Below are positions 1 through 6,166 of a DNA stretch of 6,166 nt, piece after piece. Source of the stretch: JASFRI01 sp050115015 (GTDB taxonomy: Bacteria > Acidobacteriota > Polarisedimenticolia > CBDVAL01). A model generated the notes under the pieces. It saw nothing but the letters and a program-made list of their open reading frames with translations, was not told where the DNA came from and made no database searches. The translations under genes and the position numbers were made by a program. The stretch is taken from NCBI GenBank assembly GCA_050115015.1, contig JASFRI010000261.1, forward strand, positions 1-6,166, read 5' to 3'. Numbering within the stretch: position 1 is the first letter of the stretch; each line of letters starts with the position of its first letter.

Positions 1-900
1 GAGGGCCCGGGGCGGCGGCTCGAGGCGATTCCCGGGTCCCTGGGCCCGGCCCTGGCCGCCATCCCGGCGGGGGAGTCCCGGGTGGTCGCGCTCGGCGGCC
101 GCCGCCGGATTCGCTGCATCCGCACGGCGTTCTTCGACCAGGGCTTCCGGCGCTCCTTCTTCCTCCTCGAGGAGCTGACCGACGAGCTTCGCGCTTCGGA
201 GAAAGCCGCGTACCGCAAGCTGATCCGGATGATGTCCCACGAGATCAACAACTCGGTCGGAGCGGTGACGTCCCTTCTCGAGTCCTGCGCGACCTATGCG
301 GGACAGCTTGCCGCGCCGGACCGGGAGGACTTCCGGGAGGCCCTCGGCGTGGCCCGCTCCCGGCTGGAGAACCTGAACGCCTTCATGCGGGGCTTCGCGG
401 ACGTGGTGCGCATCCCGCCGCCGGAGCGGCGGCCCTGCAACCTGCGCTCGCTGCTGGAGGACATCCATCTGCTGCTCCGTCCGGAACTGGAGCGCCGGCG
501 GATCGTCTGGACCTGGGAGCGGGCGGACCCCATCGGGCCGGTACTGCTCGACAAGAACCAGATCGAGCAGGTCCTGGTGAACGCCCTCCGGAACGCGCTC
601 GAGGCGATCGGGGAGGACGGCCGCATCTCCCTGTCGCTGGTCCGGGCGGGGGACGGCGTTCGCCTGGCCATCCGGGACTCCGGCCCCGGCATTCCCCCGG
701 AGGCGGCCGGCTCCCTGTTCACGCCGTTCTTCAGCACGAAGCGGAACGGTCGCGGCCTGGGCCTCACCCTGGTGCAGGAGGTGCTGGCGAGCCACGGGTT
801 CGACTTCGGCCTCGAGGGGGCGCCGGGGGAGGGCGCCGAGTTCTGGTTCCGCCTCGAGGCGGGTCCGCCGGGGCTCAGGGACCGCTCCCTCCGCGGGTGA
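1..900 (+). CDS. Sensor histidine kinase, NtrY-like (5' end outside window)
   Basis: This is the C-terminal part (299 residues) of a two-component sensor kinase. It would autophosphorylate a histidine and pass the phosphate to a response regulator not present here. The frame is open from base 1, so the GTG at 82 is probably internal and the true start lies upstream. Residues 1 to about 60 look like the end of a PAS-type sensor domain plus a linker helix. The H box MMSHEINNS has the phospho-acceptor His at residue 80, followed by an E-x-x-N phosphatase-type motif. The N box lies at about 188-203 (NALRNALEAI), the G1 box DSGPGIP at 226-232, an F-box-like PFFSTK at 242-247 and the G2 box GRGLGL at 250-255, so the HATPase domain is complete. 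No membrane segment lies in the visible part. The linker and H box resemble NtrY-type kinases, but the signal sensed cannot be told. The last 26 bp overlap the convergent gene at 875-1288. Confidence 0.93.
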   Translation, partial: EGPGRRLEAIPGSLGPALAAIPAGESRVVALGGRRRIRCIRTAFFDQGFRRSFFLLEELTDELRASEKAAYRKLIRMMSHEINNSVGAVTSLLESCATYAGQLAAPDREDFREALGVARSRLENLNAFMRGFADVVRIPPPERRPCNLRSLLEDIHLLLRPELERRRIVWTWERADPIGPVLLDKNQIEQVLVNALRNALEAIGEDGRISLSLVRAGDGVRLAIRDSGPGIPPEAAGSLFTPFFSTKRNGRGLGLTLVQEVLASHGFDFGLEGAPGEGAEFWFRLEAGPPGLRDRSLRG

Positions 901-1288
901 AGGGGTGTGTCCCGGCGACGAGCCCCTGGCGGTACCGCCGCAGGTTCCCCGTGGTCATCGGGTAGTGGCGCTGCGGATCCGACCACTCGCGCAGCACCTG
1001 CGAGACCAGGCCGCCCCCGGGGGTCGTCTCGTCCCAGGTGAAATGGTCCGCCGCGAGGAGGAACCGGGCGGCGCCGCGCAGATCGTCCGTGTCCAGTTCC
1101 CCCTCCAGGACCGCATCGCACAGGCGGACCAGATCCTCCCGCCCCACCGGCACCTCCTCCTCCAGGTCCACGGTCATGTTCCTCCCGCGCACCAGGGGGC
1201 CGCGGCCGCGGACGTCCTCCAGGCCAAGGGCCAGCGCCGCGGCATCCCGGGATCCGCGGAGAAAGTCCCGCAGCAGGGACTCCCTCAC
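875..1288 (-). CDS. Uncharacterised 137-residue protein
   Basis: I do not recognise this family and assign no function. It is a soluble-looking, acidic and Arg-rich protein with no signal peptide, no membrane segment and no cysteine cluster. The central part (residues about 38-90) has MTVDLEEEVP followed by a probable helical stretch with LCDAVLEGELD and LLAADHFTWDE. It is followed by a Trp/Tyr/Pro-rich part (REWSDPQRHYPMTTGNL) and a Gly-rich tail. The chosen start is GTG at 1288, whose GTGA overlaps the stop of the upstream membrane-protein gene; this is typical of translational coupling. An internal ATG at 1177 has GGGAGGA just upstream but only about 2-3 nt away, which is too close to be ideal, so the GTG start is preferred. 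The 3' end overlaps the histidine kinase gene on the other strand by 26 bp. Coding is supported by the tight junction and by a non-repetitive, protein-like composition unlike the Arg/Pro-rich shadow frames. Confidence 0.72.
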   Translation of the reverse strand: MRESLLRDFLRGSRDAAALALGLEDVRGRGPLVRGRNMTVDLEEEVPVGREDLVRLCDAVLEGELDTDDLRGAARFLLAADHFTWDETTPGGGLVSQVLREWSDPQRHYPMTTGNLRRYRQGLVAGTHPFTRGGSGP

Positions 1289-2727
1289 GGCGATGCCGCC
1301 GCCACCCGCGGCGAGAGCGGAAACGTCGCCTCCAGGGCCCGCGGACCGGGGACGGCCCGGATCCCGAAGCGGCGCGGCACTGCGTCTCCCACCGGGCCGA
1401 CGATGGCCACCGGTCGGCCCGCCAGCCGCGCCGCGTCGACCTGGGCGGGGTAGTCGGGAAACCGGTCCACCGGGTCGACCCAGCGGGCCACGATCCGCTC
1501 ACGGCTGCCCCAGGTCAGGTTCCACTGGAACATGGGGTCCAGGCAGTAGACGTGGTGGACGCCGCGTGCCTCCAGCACCGCCACCAGGTCGCGAACGTTC
1601 CCGCGCAGGACCCCGTCGTCCTGGGGCGCCGGGCCGTGGACGCAGGGATCCGTCGTGCCATGGACCTGCACGCCGGCGCCGGTGACGAGCAACGCCGCCA
1701 GCACGGCACCCCGTGCCGGCCGCGGTAGCTCCCGGAGGGCGACCCCCATGACGACGCACGCCAGCGGGTACAGCAGGAGGAGGTGTCGCGGCGCGAGCTC
1801 CCCGGGCCGGACGGTCAACAGGACCGGAAGGGGTGCCAGCAGGTAGAGCCACACACGCCGCGGCCGACCGTGGAGCGCCGCTGCCGCGGCGAGGCATCCG
1901 GTCCAGAGCGCCGCGACCGCGATCAGTCCGGGGCCGGGGAGGTGGCTCTCGTTCAGGTTCGGGGTGAACAGGCCCAGGACCACGGTCGGCAAGCGCCGGA
2001 GCACGCCCAGCGCGTCCAGATCCCGGGCTGCGGGGTTCCAGACGCCGGTCCCCGGGGGCCGGAGAAGGGCCGCCACCGCCGCCGAGGCCAGCAGCAGTGC
2101 CGCGAGGGTGCGGATCCGGTCGAGGCGGTCCGGCCCGGCGACGAAGAGATAGCCCGCCAGGACCACCGCGAAGGGGGCGACGATCGGGTGCGCGATGGCG
2201 GCCACGGGCAGCAGCGCCGCCACGGCCCAGCGGGGAGCCTGGATCTCGATCAGGAGCACCGCCAGGAGCGCGAGACCGACCGCGGTGCCGTGGCCGCCGG
2301 CGACCTTGAGGCTCCACTGCGTCGCCGACGGGGCGAAGCCGAACAGCAGCCCCGCCGCCAGCCCGGTCCGGAGGCACCCGACCCGCCGGGCCACGCCGAT
2401 CACCAGGGCCAGGGTGGCCAGCCAGATCACCAGCCCGCCCGCCTTCAGCGCGATGTCGGAGACGCCGAAGACCGCGAACAGCAGCGCGGCGAGCTCCACC
2501 TCCACGCCCGCCCCGGCGCCGTACCGGACGCCCCAGGGGTAGATCGGATGGCCGTATCCCTCCAGCACGTGCATGGCCATCAGGCCGGTGACCGCCTCGT
2601 CGCCATCGGCCATCGACTGGCTCGTCGTGAGGAGGACGACCTTGAGACCGACGGCCAGGAGCAGGAGGGCGAGGATGCCGACGAGCCCCCGCCGGGAAAG
2701 CGGTGCGGGGTCCATCGCGGCGTCCAA
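1285..2727 (-). CDS. Polytopic membrane protein, GT-C / family 39-like glycosyltransferase
   Basis: This is a predicted integral membrane protein of 480 residues (476 if it starts at the ATG at 2715). The first membrane helix is about residues 14-33. A loop then holds ADGDEAVTGLMAMH with adjacent Asp43-Glu44, where GT-C enzymes (PMT/ArnT family 39) carry their acidic catalytic motif. About eight further hydrophobic segments follow up to residue about 355. A soluble tail (about 372-480) should sit outside the cytoplasmic membrane. Such enzymes move sugars from polyprenyl-phosphate donors to lipids or proteins, but donor and acceptor cannot be predicted here. The start is uncertain: TTG at 2727 and ATG at 2715 both lack a clear Shine-Dalgarno sequence. 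Either lies 12-24 bp after the purH stop, so translation may depend on upstream ribosomes. The stop overlaps the next gene's GTG. The family call rests on topology and the DE motif only. Confidence 0.82.
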   Translation of the reverse strand: MDAAMDPAPLSRRGLVGILALLLLAVGLKVVLLTTSQSMADGDEAVTGLMAMHVLEGYGHPIYPWGVRYGAGAGVEVELAALLFAVFGVSDIALKAGGLVIWLATLALVIGVARRVGCLRTGLAAGLLFGFAPSATQWSLKVAGGHGTAVGLALLAVLLIEIQAPRWAVAALLPVAAIAHPIVAPFAVVLAGYLFVAGPDRLDRIRTLAALLLASAAVAALLRPPGTGVWNPAARDLDALGVLRRLPTVVLGLFTPNLNESHLPGPGLIAVAALWTGCLAAAAALHGRPRRVWLYLLAPLPVLLTVRPGELAPRHLLLLYPLACVVMGVALRELPRPARGAVLAALLVTGAGVQVHGTTDPCVHGPAPQDDGVLRGNVRDLVAVLEARGVHHVYCLDPMFQWNLTWGSRERIVARWVDPVDRFPDYPAQVDAARLAGRPVAIVGPVGDAVPRRFGIRAVPGPRALEATFPLSPRVAAASP

Positions 2728-2739
2728 GGGGGAAGCCGG

Positions 2740-4278
2740 TCAGTGCCGGAAGTGACGCGTTCCGGTGAAGATCATCGCCAGGGAGTGCTCGTCCGCCGCG
2801 GCGATGACCTCCTCGTCGCGGATGGACCCGCCGGGCTGGATCACCGCGGTGGCGCCGGCCTCGGCGGCGGCGTCGACCCCGTCCCGGAAGGGGAAGAAGG
2901 CGTCCGAGGCCAGGACCGATCCCTGCAGCGGGCCGCGGGCCTTGTGCCGTGCCAGGACCACCGAGTCCACGCGGCTCATCTGGCCCGCCCCGATCCCCAG
3001 GGTGCGGTCCACGGCGGTGAACACGATGGCGTTGGACTTCACGCGGCGGCAGACCCTCCAGGCGAAGTCCAGCGCCCGCCGCTCGGCCTCCGAGGGCTGG
3101 CGGCGCGTCACCACCCGCCAGTCCGTGTCCGGCTGGGCCCGGTCCCAGGTCTGCGCGAGCAACCCGCCGCGGATCCGCCGGAGATCCCAGCCCCCCGGCG
3201 GGCCGGAGGGCACGTCGGTGCGGAGCACCCGGACCTTCTTCTTCACGGCGAAGGCCTCCAGCGCGTCGGCGGTGTAGGCCGGGGCGACGACGGCCTCGAC
3301 GAAGCCCTCCAGGATCGCCGCGGCGCAGGCACCGTCCACCTCGCGGTTGAGGGCCACGATGCCCCCGAAGGCGCTGACGGGATCCGTCTCCCGGGCGCGC
3401 TGGAAGGCCTCGGCGGCGCCGGGACCCACGGCGACGCCGCAGGGGTTCGAGTGCTTGATCACCGCCGCGGCGGGCTCGTCGAACTCCGCCGCCAGGTGCA
3501 GCGCCGCGTCCAGGTCCAGGAGGTTGTTGAAGGAGAGCTTCTTCCCCTGCAGGATCTCCGCGCCGGCGACGGTGCCGTCCAGCCTGCCCGGCTCGCGGTA
3601 GAACGCGGCGGCCTGGTGGGGGTTCTCCCCGTAGCGCAGGACGTAGGCCCGTTCCAGGTCGAGCTGCAGGCGCGACGGGGGGGCCGCCGGGTCCGCGGCC
3701 GGCGCAAGATGGCCCGCGATGGCCCGGTCGTAGCGGGACGTGTGGTCAAAGGCGGTCGCCGCCAGCCGCCGGCGCGTCTCCGCCGACAGGCCCCCGGTGT
3801 CCGCCACCTCCTCCAGGACCGCCTCGTAGTCCGCGGGGTCGACCACGACTCCAACGTGCGCGTGGTTCTTGGCCGCCGATCGCACCATGGCGGGGCCGCC
3901 GATGTCGATCATCTCGATGACGTCTGCCTCCGAGGCCCCGGGCGCCGCGGCCGCCTCCTCGAACGGGTAGAGGTTGACCACCACGAGGTCGATCGGCTCG
4001 ATGCCGTGCTCCTCCATCTGTTTCCGGTGGCCGGGATCGTCCCTCAGGGCCAGGATGCCGCCGTGCACCCTGGGATGGAGCGTCTTGACCCGGCCGTCCA
4101 TCATCTCGGGAAACCCGGTCACGGTCTCGACCTTCGTGACCGGGATGCCCTCGGACGCCAGCAGCCGGGCGGTTCCCCCCGTGGACAGGATCTCGATGCC
4201 GCCTTGATGGAGCCGGCGGCACAGATCGACGATGCCGTCCTTCCTGTAGACGCTGACCAGGGCGCGCTTCACGTTCAT
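2740..4278 (-). CDS. purH: Bifunctional AICAR transformylase / IMP cyclohydrolase
   Basis: This cytosolic enzyme does the last two steps of de novo purine synthesis: formylation of AICAR with 10-formyltetrahydrofolate to FAICAR, then ring closure to IMP. It has 512 residues, normal for the family. The N-terminal MGS-like cyclohydrolase domain (about 1-145) shows LSTGGTA at 31-37, MMDGRVKTLHP at 59-69 and NLYPF at 102-106. The transformylase domain shows RYGENPHQ at 215-222, LSFNNLLDLDAA at 248-259, the catalytic KHSNPCG at 275-281, VKSNAIV at 413-419, GIGAGQMSRV at 428-437 and SDAFFPF at 458-464. The chosen start is ATG at 4278, because MNVKRALVSVY is the usual N-terminus and GAGGA lies 9 nt upstream; a reading from 4374 would add 32 residues encoded within the upstream gene. 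Its ATG overlaps the stop of the secreted-protein gene (ATGA). All key motifs are intact and no frameshift is seen. Confidence 0.98.
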   Translation of the reverse strand: MNVKRALVSVYRKDGIVDLCRRLHQGGIEILSTGGTARLLASEGIPVTKVETVTGFPEMMDGRVKTLHPRVHGGILALRDDPGHRKQMEEHGIEPIDLVVVNLYPFEEAAAAPGASEADVIEMIDIGGPAMVRSAAKNHAHVGVVVDPADYEAVLEEVADTGGLSAETRRRLAATAFDHTSRYDRAIAGHLAPAADPAAPPSRLQLDLERAYVLRYGENPHQAAAFYREPGRLDGTVAGAEILQGKKLSFNNLLDLDAALHLAAEFDEPAAAVIKHSNPCGVAVGPGAAEAFQRARETDPVSAFGGIVALNREVDGACAAAILEGFVEAVVAPAYTADALEAFAVKKKVRVLRTDVPSGPPGGWDLRRIRGGLLAQTWDRAQPDTDWRVVTRRQPSEAERRALDFAWRVCRRVKSNAIVFTAVDRTLGIGAGQMSRVDSVVLARHKARGPLQGSVLASDAFFPFRDGVDAAAEAGATAVIQPGGSIRDEEVIAAADEHSLAMIFTGTRHFRH

Positions 4279-5078
4279 GGGATCGTGTCCTCGTCCCCTT
4301 TCGCGGCGCCGCGGGCCGGCGGAAGGGGTAGTGGAGTCCGGCTCGTGTCGCCGTGGGCCTGCTCCCAGGTCCACAGCCAGACCCGCGAGATGTCGTTGAC
4401 GGCGTTCGAGTAGCTCAGGGATCCGACCCCGAAGGCGAGGGAGCGCTCGTCGAAGGCCTGCAGGGAGATCCGTCGTCCCTCCGGGTCGTAGGCGCGCCCC
4501 ACCGCCCGGCCGTACTCCCGGGAGCGTTGCGCCGACCGCATGAGGTAGGCCTCCGGGCCGCCCGCCGCCAGCGTGGCGTCGCGGTAGCCCTGGAACACCA
4601 GGGGGAACCGCGGAAGCTGTTGCTCCAGGTAGATCTGGTAGTCCCGGTAGTACGCCCGCAGGCGCGGATCCCGGTCCCCGGCGTGCAGCGGGTCGTTGAC
4701 GTCGGAGACCCAGTGCGCGAGCCTCCCGAACCGGCGGATGATCTCCGGGAACGGCGCCCGGCCGTTCACCGCCGCCGCCAGGTCCTCCGCCTCCGCCGCC
4801 GCGCGGCGGGCCGCGGTCCCGTAAGCGCCCTCCGGATGCTGCCAGTGCTCTGGCCGATCCTCGGCGCTACCGGGCTCGAGGAGCCCCGCCAGCAGCTCCC
4901 GCTCACGGTGGATCATCAGCTCCCGCAGGGACTCGGGCATCAGCCGCACGGCGTCACGGACGATCTCGACCCGGGCGGCGGCGGTCCAGGCCATGCCCGG
5001 AGCCGCGCTCGCCGGGGCCGCGAGGGCCAGGCACAGGAGGAGCTTCGCGGGATAGCTGGGTCGGCGGATGGCGGACAT
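4275..5078 (-). CDS. Secreted zinc-phospholipase-C / S1-P1 nuclease-fold protein
   Basis: This is a 267-residue exported protein. The N-terminus (IRRPSYPAK, then hydrophobic LLLCLALAAPASA) is a signal peptide with likely cleavage near residue 25. The following helices resemble the all-alpha zinc phospholipase C / S1-P1 nuclease fold. Trp31 lies near the mature N-terminus, HWQHPEG occurs at 78-84, and LAHWVSDVNDPLH at 120-132 has His122, Asp126 and His132 spaced as in the family's H-x3-D-x5-H core. Other expected ligands look absent. There is no His in the first mature helix (AARVEIVRDAV), and the usual H-x3-E pair appears as Gln148-x3-Glu152. It may therefore bind fewer metals or lack hydrolase activity, or belong to a divergent subfamily. 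The proline-rich tail (about 247-267) looks disordered. The start is ATG at 5078, where the signal peptide begins properly; no strong Shine-Dalgarno is visible. It is first in the operon and its stop overlaps the purH start. Confidence 0.8.
   Translation of the reverse strand: MSAIRRPSYPAKLLLCLALAAPASAAPGMAWTAAARVEIVRDAVRLMPESLRELMIHRERELLAGLLEPGSAEDRPEHWQHPEGAYGTAARRAAAEAEDLAAAVNGRAPFPEIIRRFGRLAHWVSDVNDPLHAGDRDPRLRAYYRDYQIYLEQQLPRFPLVFQGYRDATLAAGGPEAYLMRSAQRSREYGRAVGRAYDPEGRRISLQAFDERSLAFGVGSLSYSNAVNDISRVWLWTWEQAHGDTSRTPLPLPPARGAAKGDEDTIP
4288..4292 (-). promoter_or_regulatory. Ribosome binding site of purH
   Basis: On the minus strand GAGGA lies 9 nt before the ATG at 4278, inside the last codons of the upstream secreted-protein gene. 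It supports the 4278 start over the upstream in-frame start at 4374 and fits the family's normal N-terminus. Confidence 0.65.
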
Positions 5079-5127
5079 GGGGTCGGGACAGCCTGGCCCG
5101 GCGAGGTCTCTCCCCGCGGGCGGGCGA

Positions 5128-5157
5128 AGTCTAACGAACGGCCGCGGATCGTGTCAA
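5128..5157 (-). promoter_or_regulatory. Sigma70-type promoter for the zinc-PLC-like/purH operon
   Basis: On the minus strand a perfect TTGACA -35 box (5152-5157) is followed after 18 bp by TAGACT (5128-5133), a 4-of-6 match to the -10 consensus. It sits in the 91-bp gap (5079-5169) between the TPR gene and the secreted-protein gene. This is the largest noncoding stretch in the window and it is locally more AT-rich. Transcription would start near 5121, giving a leader of about 40 nt before the ATG at 5078. No repeated operator, riboswitch-like fold or T-tract terminator is apparent in the gap, so read-through from the upstream genes remains possible. Confidence 0.6.
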
Positions 5158-5169
5158 ACCGCGTCGGGC

Positions 5170-5817
5170 TCAGTCGTCCGTCAGGTCACCCAGGTTGTAG
5201 CGGACGGTCTGCTCCGAGATGAGCCGGCGCATGAACAGCTCGAGCCGGTGCGGGTTGCTCGCGACCACCGGGTTGAAGCGGGCGAGGGCGAGCTTGGGGT
5301 CCAGGCTCACGGCGCGCTCGTAGGACATGATGGCGTCGTCGTAGCGTTCCGCGGCGTCGTACGCCATACCCAGGTGATAATGGGCGCGGGCGTAGTTCAC
5401 GTCGATCGTGATCGCCCGGTCCAGGGCGTCGATCGACTCCTGCACCGCGCTCCGTCCGAGGAGCACCAGTCCCAGGTTGTTCCAGGCGTGGGCGTTGTTC
5501 TCGTCGAAGAGGATGGCACAGCGGTAGGCCGCCTCCGCCGCGGGCCACAGCGTCAGGCGCCCGAACTCGTTGCCGAGCTTCATGTGCAGCTTGCTGTTCT
5601 CCGGGTGGTGGATCAGCTCCCGGAGGACCTCCGCGATCGGAGGCCAGCGCCTTTCCGCGACGAAGTAGATCTCCACGTCCACGCGGTCGCAGTTCTTCGG
5701 GCTCATCGTCCTCTGGACCATGTCCTCGAAGGTCGGCTCGGTCCGGGCGTCCTGGGCCGTCGCGGGAGAGGCGAGCAACGCCGACGCCAGCGCGAGGCCG
5801 GCAAGAGTTCGGTTCAT
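5170..5817 (-). CDS. Secreted TPR-repeat protein
   Basis: This is a 215-residue exported protein, probably periplasmic or envelope-associated. Residues 1-21 form a signal peptide (hydrophobic core followed by SPATA, then QDA). It carries three consecutive 34-residue tetratricopeptide repeats at 75-108, 109-142 and 143-176. These have the usual small and aromatic positions, for example AWNNLGLVLL in repeat 2 and HYHLGMAYDAAERYDDAI in repeat 3, with DP or similar at the repeat ends. Residues 177-215 may form a capping helix. TPR arrays bind protein partners and carry no catalytic activity; the partner is unknown. Two cysteines (43 and 100) would lie in the mature protein. The ATG at 5817 is well supported by GGAGGA 7 nt upstream and by the signal peptide. 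The start overlaps the stop of the preceding gene (ATGA), so the two products are probably made together and may act together. Confidence 0.88.
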   Translation of the reverse strand: MNRTLAGLALASALLASPATAQDARTEPTFEDMVQRTMSPKNCDRVDVEIYFVAERRWPPIAEVLRELIHHPENSKLHMKLGNEFGRLTLWPAAEAAYRCAILFDENNAHAWNNLGLVLLGRSAVQESIDALDRAITIDVNYARAHYHLGMAYDAAERYDDAIMSYERAVSLDPKLALARFNPVVASNPHRLELFMRRLISEQTVRYNLGDLTDD

Positions 5818-6166
5818 CGTTCGTTCCTCCGGCGGACCGGGATGGCCCTGAGATGGACCCGGTCCCCCTCCAGCGTCAGGCGGAGCCGGACGGCGTCGCA
5901 GGACGCACGGGTCCGCACCACCTCCGACTTGCGCAGGACCTGGCGCTCGAAGGTGGCGAAGGAGATCCGGTCCGCGGGCTGCCCGTGGGACCGGCGGATC
6001 TCCAGAAAACGATCATAGAAGCCCCGCAGCGACCCCTCGGACTGGTCCGAGGTCTGCAGGAGCTGCTGGTGGAGCACCCGGGGGCCGTCCCCCGTCCCCC
6101 GGCGCCTCCCGCCCTCGGGCCCGGGGCGCGGGAGGTTCAGCCCCGGATGCGGCCGGCCCTCCTCCC
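5814..6166 (-). CDS. Protein with MXAN_5187-like C-terminal domain (5' end outside window)
   Basis: Only the C-terminal 116 residues or so are visible. The frame stays open to the right edge, so the GTG at 6077 is probably not the start. The first 30 residues or so (6078-6166) are rich in Gly, Pro and Arg and look like a flexible linker. After it comes a folded stretch with LLQTSDQSEGSLRGFYDRFL, then RRSHGQPADRISFATFERQV and a C-terminal part (CDAVRLRLTLEGDRVHLRAIPV). The pattern (FY..F...R...G.P.D...F..F...VLRK, then a Cys, V.LRL, G.V.L.A.P) recalls the MXAN_5187 C-terminal domain of myxobacterial and related proteins, whose function is not known to me. That match is from memory of the family pattern and needs a profile search. 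The last codons overlap the start of the secreted TPR gene (ATGA), suggesting one transcript and coupled translation. Confidence 0.7.
   Translation of the reverse strand, partial: EEGRPHPGLNLPRPGPEGGRRRGTGDGPRVLHQQLLQTSDQSEGSLRGFYDRFLEIRRSHGQPADRISFATFERQVLRKSEVVRTRASCDAVRLRLTLEGDRVHLRAIPVRRRNER
5825..5830 (-). promoter_or_regulatory. Ribosome binding site of the TPR gene
   Basis: GGAGGA on the minus strand, 7 nt before the ATG at 5817, is the clearest Shine-Dalgarno sequence in the window. It lies inside the end of the upstream gene and fixes the start of the TPR protein. Confidence 0.8.

Noticed and set aside
928..939. A perfect 12-bp palindrome, GGCGGTACCGCC, considered as an operator.
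   Set aside because: It lies inside the coding region of the small protein, is all common GC-rich codons, is not repeated elsewhere in the window and is not near a promoter.
294..1502. A 402-codon minus-strand open frame across the kinase and the small gene.
   Set aside because: The translation is Arg/Ser/Pro/Gly-rich low-complexity sequence, typical of shadow frames in GC-rich DNA. It runs antisense to a clear histidine kinase.
905..1685. Plus-strand open frames at 905-1453 and 1038-1685 that could look like genes after the kinase.
   Set aside because: Composition is Arg/Pro/Ser-rich with no domain or ribosome binding site, and they lie opposite two better-supported minus-strand genes.
4279..4374. 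An N-terminal extension of purH by 32 residues starting at 4374.
   Set aside because: The extension is Arg/Gly/Pro-rich, lies wholly inside the upstream gene and is unlike any PurH N-terminus. The ATG at 4278 has a ribosome binding site and the conserved N-terminal sequence.
1783..4413. An 876-codon open frame on the plus strand, the longest open frame in the window.
   Set aside because: It is in exact register with the codons of purH and of the membrane-protein gene on the other strand. Stops would need TTA, CTA or TCA codons in those genes, which GC-rich genomes avoid. Its product is Arg/Gly/Asp/His-rich with no domain, while the minus strand encodes an intact purH.
4353..6018. Plus-strand open frames 4353-5222 and 5068-6018.
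   Set aside because: They are antisense to genes with clear signal peptides, TPR repeats and the H-x3-D core. Their own products show no signal, motif or domain.

Overview
This is a compact, very GC-rich bacterial window (roughly 70% G+C by eye) with seven protein-coding genes, two of them cut by the window edges, and almost no spacer DNA. I see no tRNA, rRNA, CRISPR array, insertion sequence or phage gene. The combination of an NtrY-like sensor kinase, a MXAN_5187-type C-terminal domain, a zinc-phospholipase-C-fold secreted protein and GC-saturated codons suggests an Acidobacteriota or Myxococcota-like lineage. That placement is an inference and is weakly held.

Layout. Bases 1-900 (+) hold the C-terminal 299 residues of a sensor histidine kinase. 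Everything else lies on the minus strand, so transcription runs from the right edge toward the kinase. Reading from the right: a partial gene ending in a MXAN_5187-like domain (5814-6166) overlaps by ATGA with a secreted three-TPR protein (5170-5817). A 91-bp gap follows, carrying a good sigma70-type promoter (perfect TTGACA, 18-bp spacer, TAGACT). Next comes a four-gene run: a secreted protein with the S1/P1 nuclease-phospholipase C fold (4275-5078), purH (2740-4278), a polytopic GT-C/family 39-like membrane protein (1285-2727) and an unrecognised 137-residue protein (875-1288). The first and last junctions of this run are 4-bp stop/start overlaps and the middle one is a 12-24 bp gap. The last gene ends inside the 3' end of the convergent kinase gene (26-bp tail-to-tail overlap).

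How the genes work together. PurH performs the last two steps of de novo IMP synthesis. Its neighbours look like cell-envelope or exported proteins, so the operon mixes housekeeping purine synthesis with envelope functions. No pathway link is visible in the sequence. Most of the window looks like ordinary chromosome. The items most worth a second look are the incomplete metal-ligand set of the zinc-PLC-like protein, its translational coupling to purH, the unnamed 137-residue protein coupled to the membrane glycosyltransferase-like protein, and the MXAN_5187-like/TPR pair.
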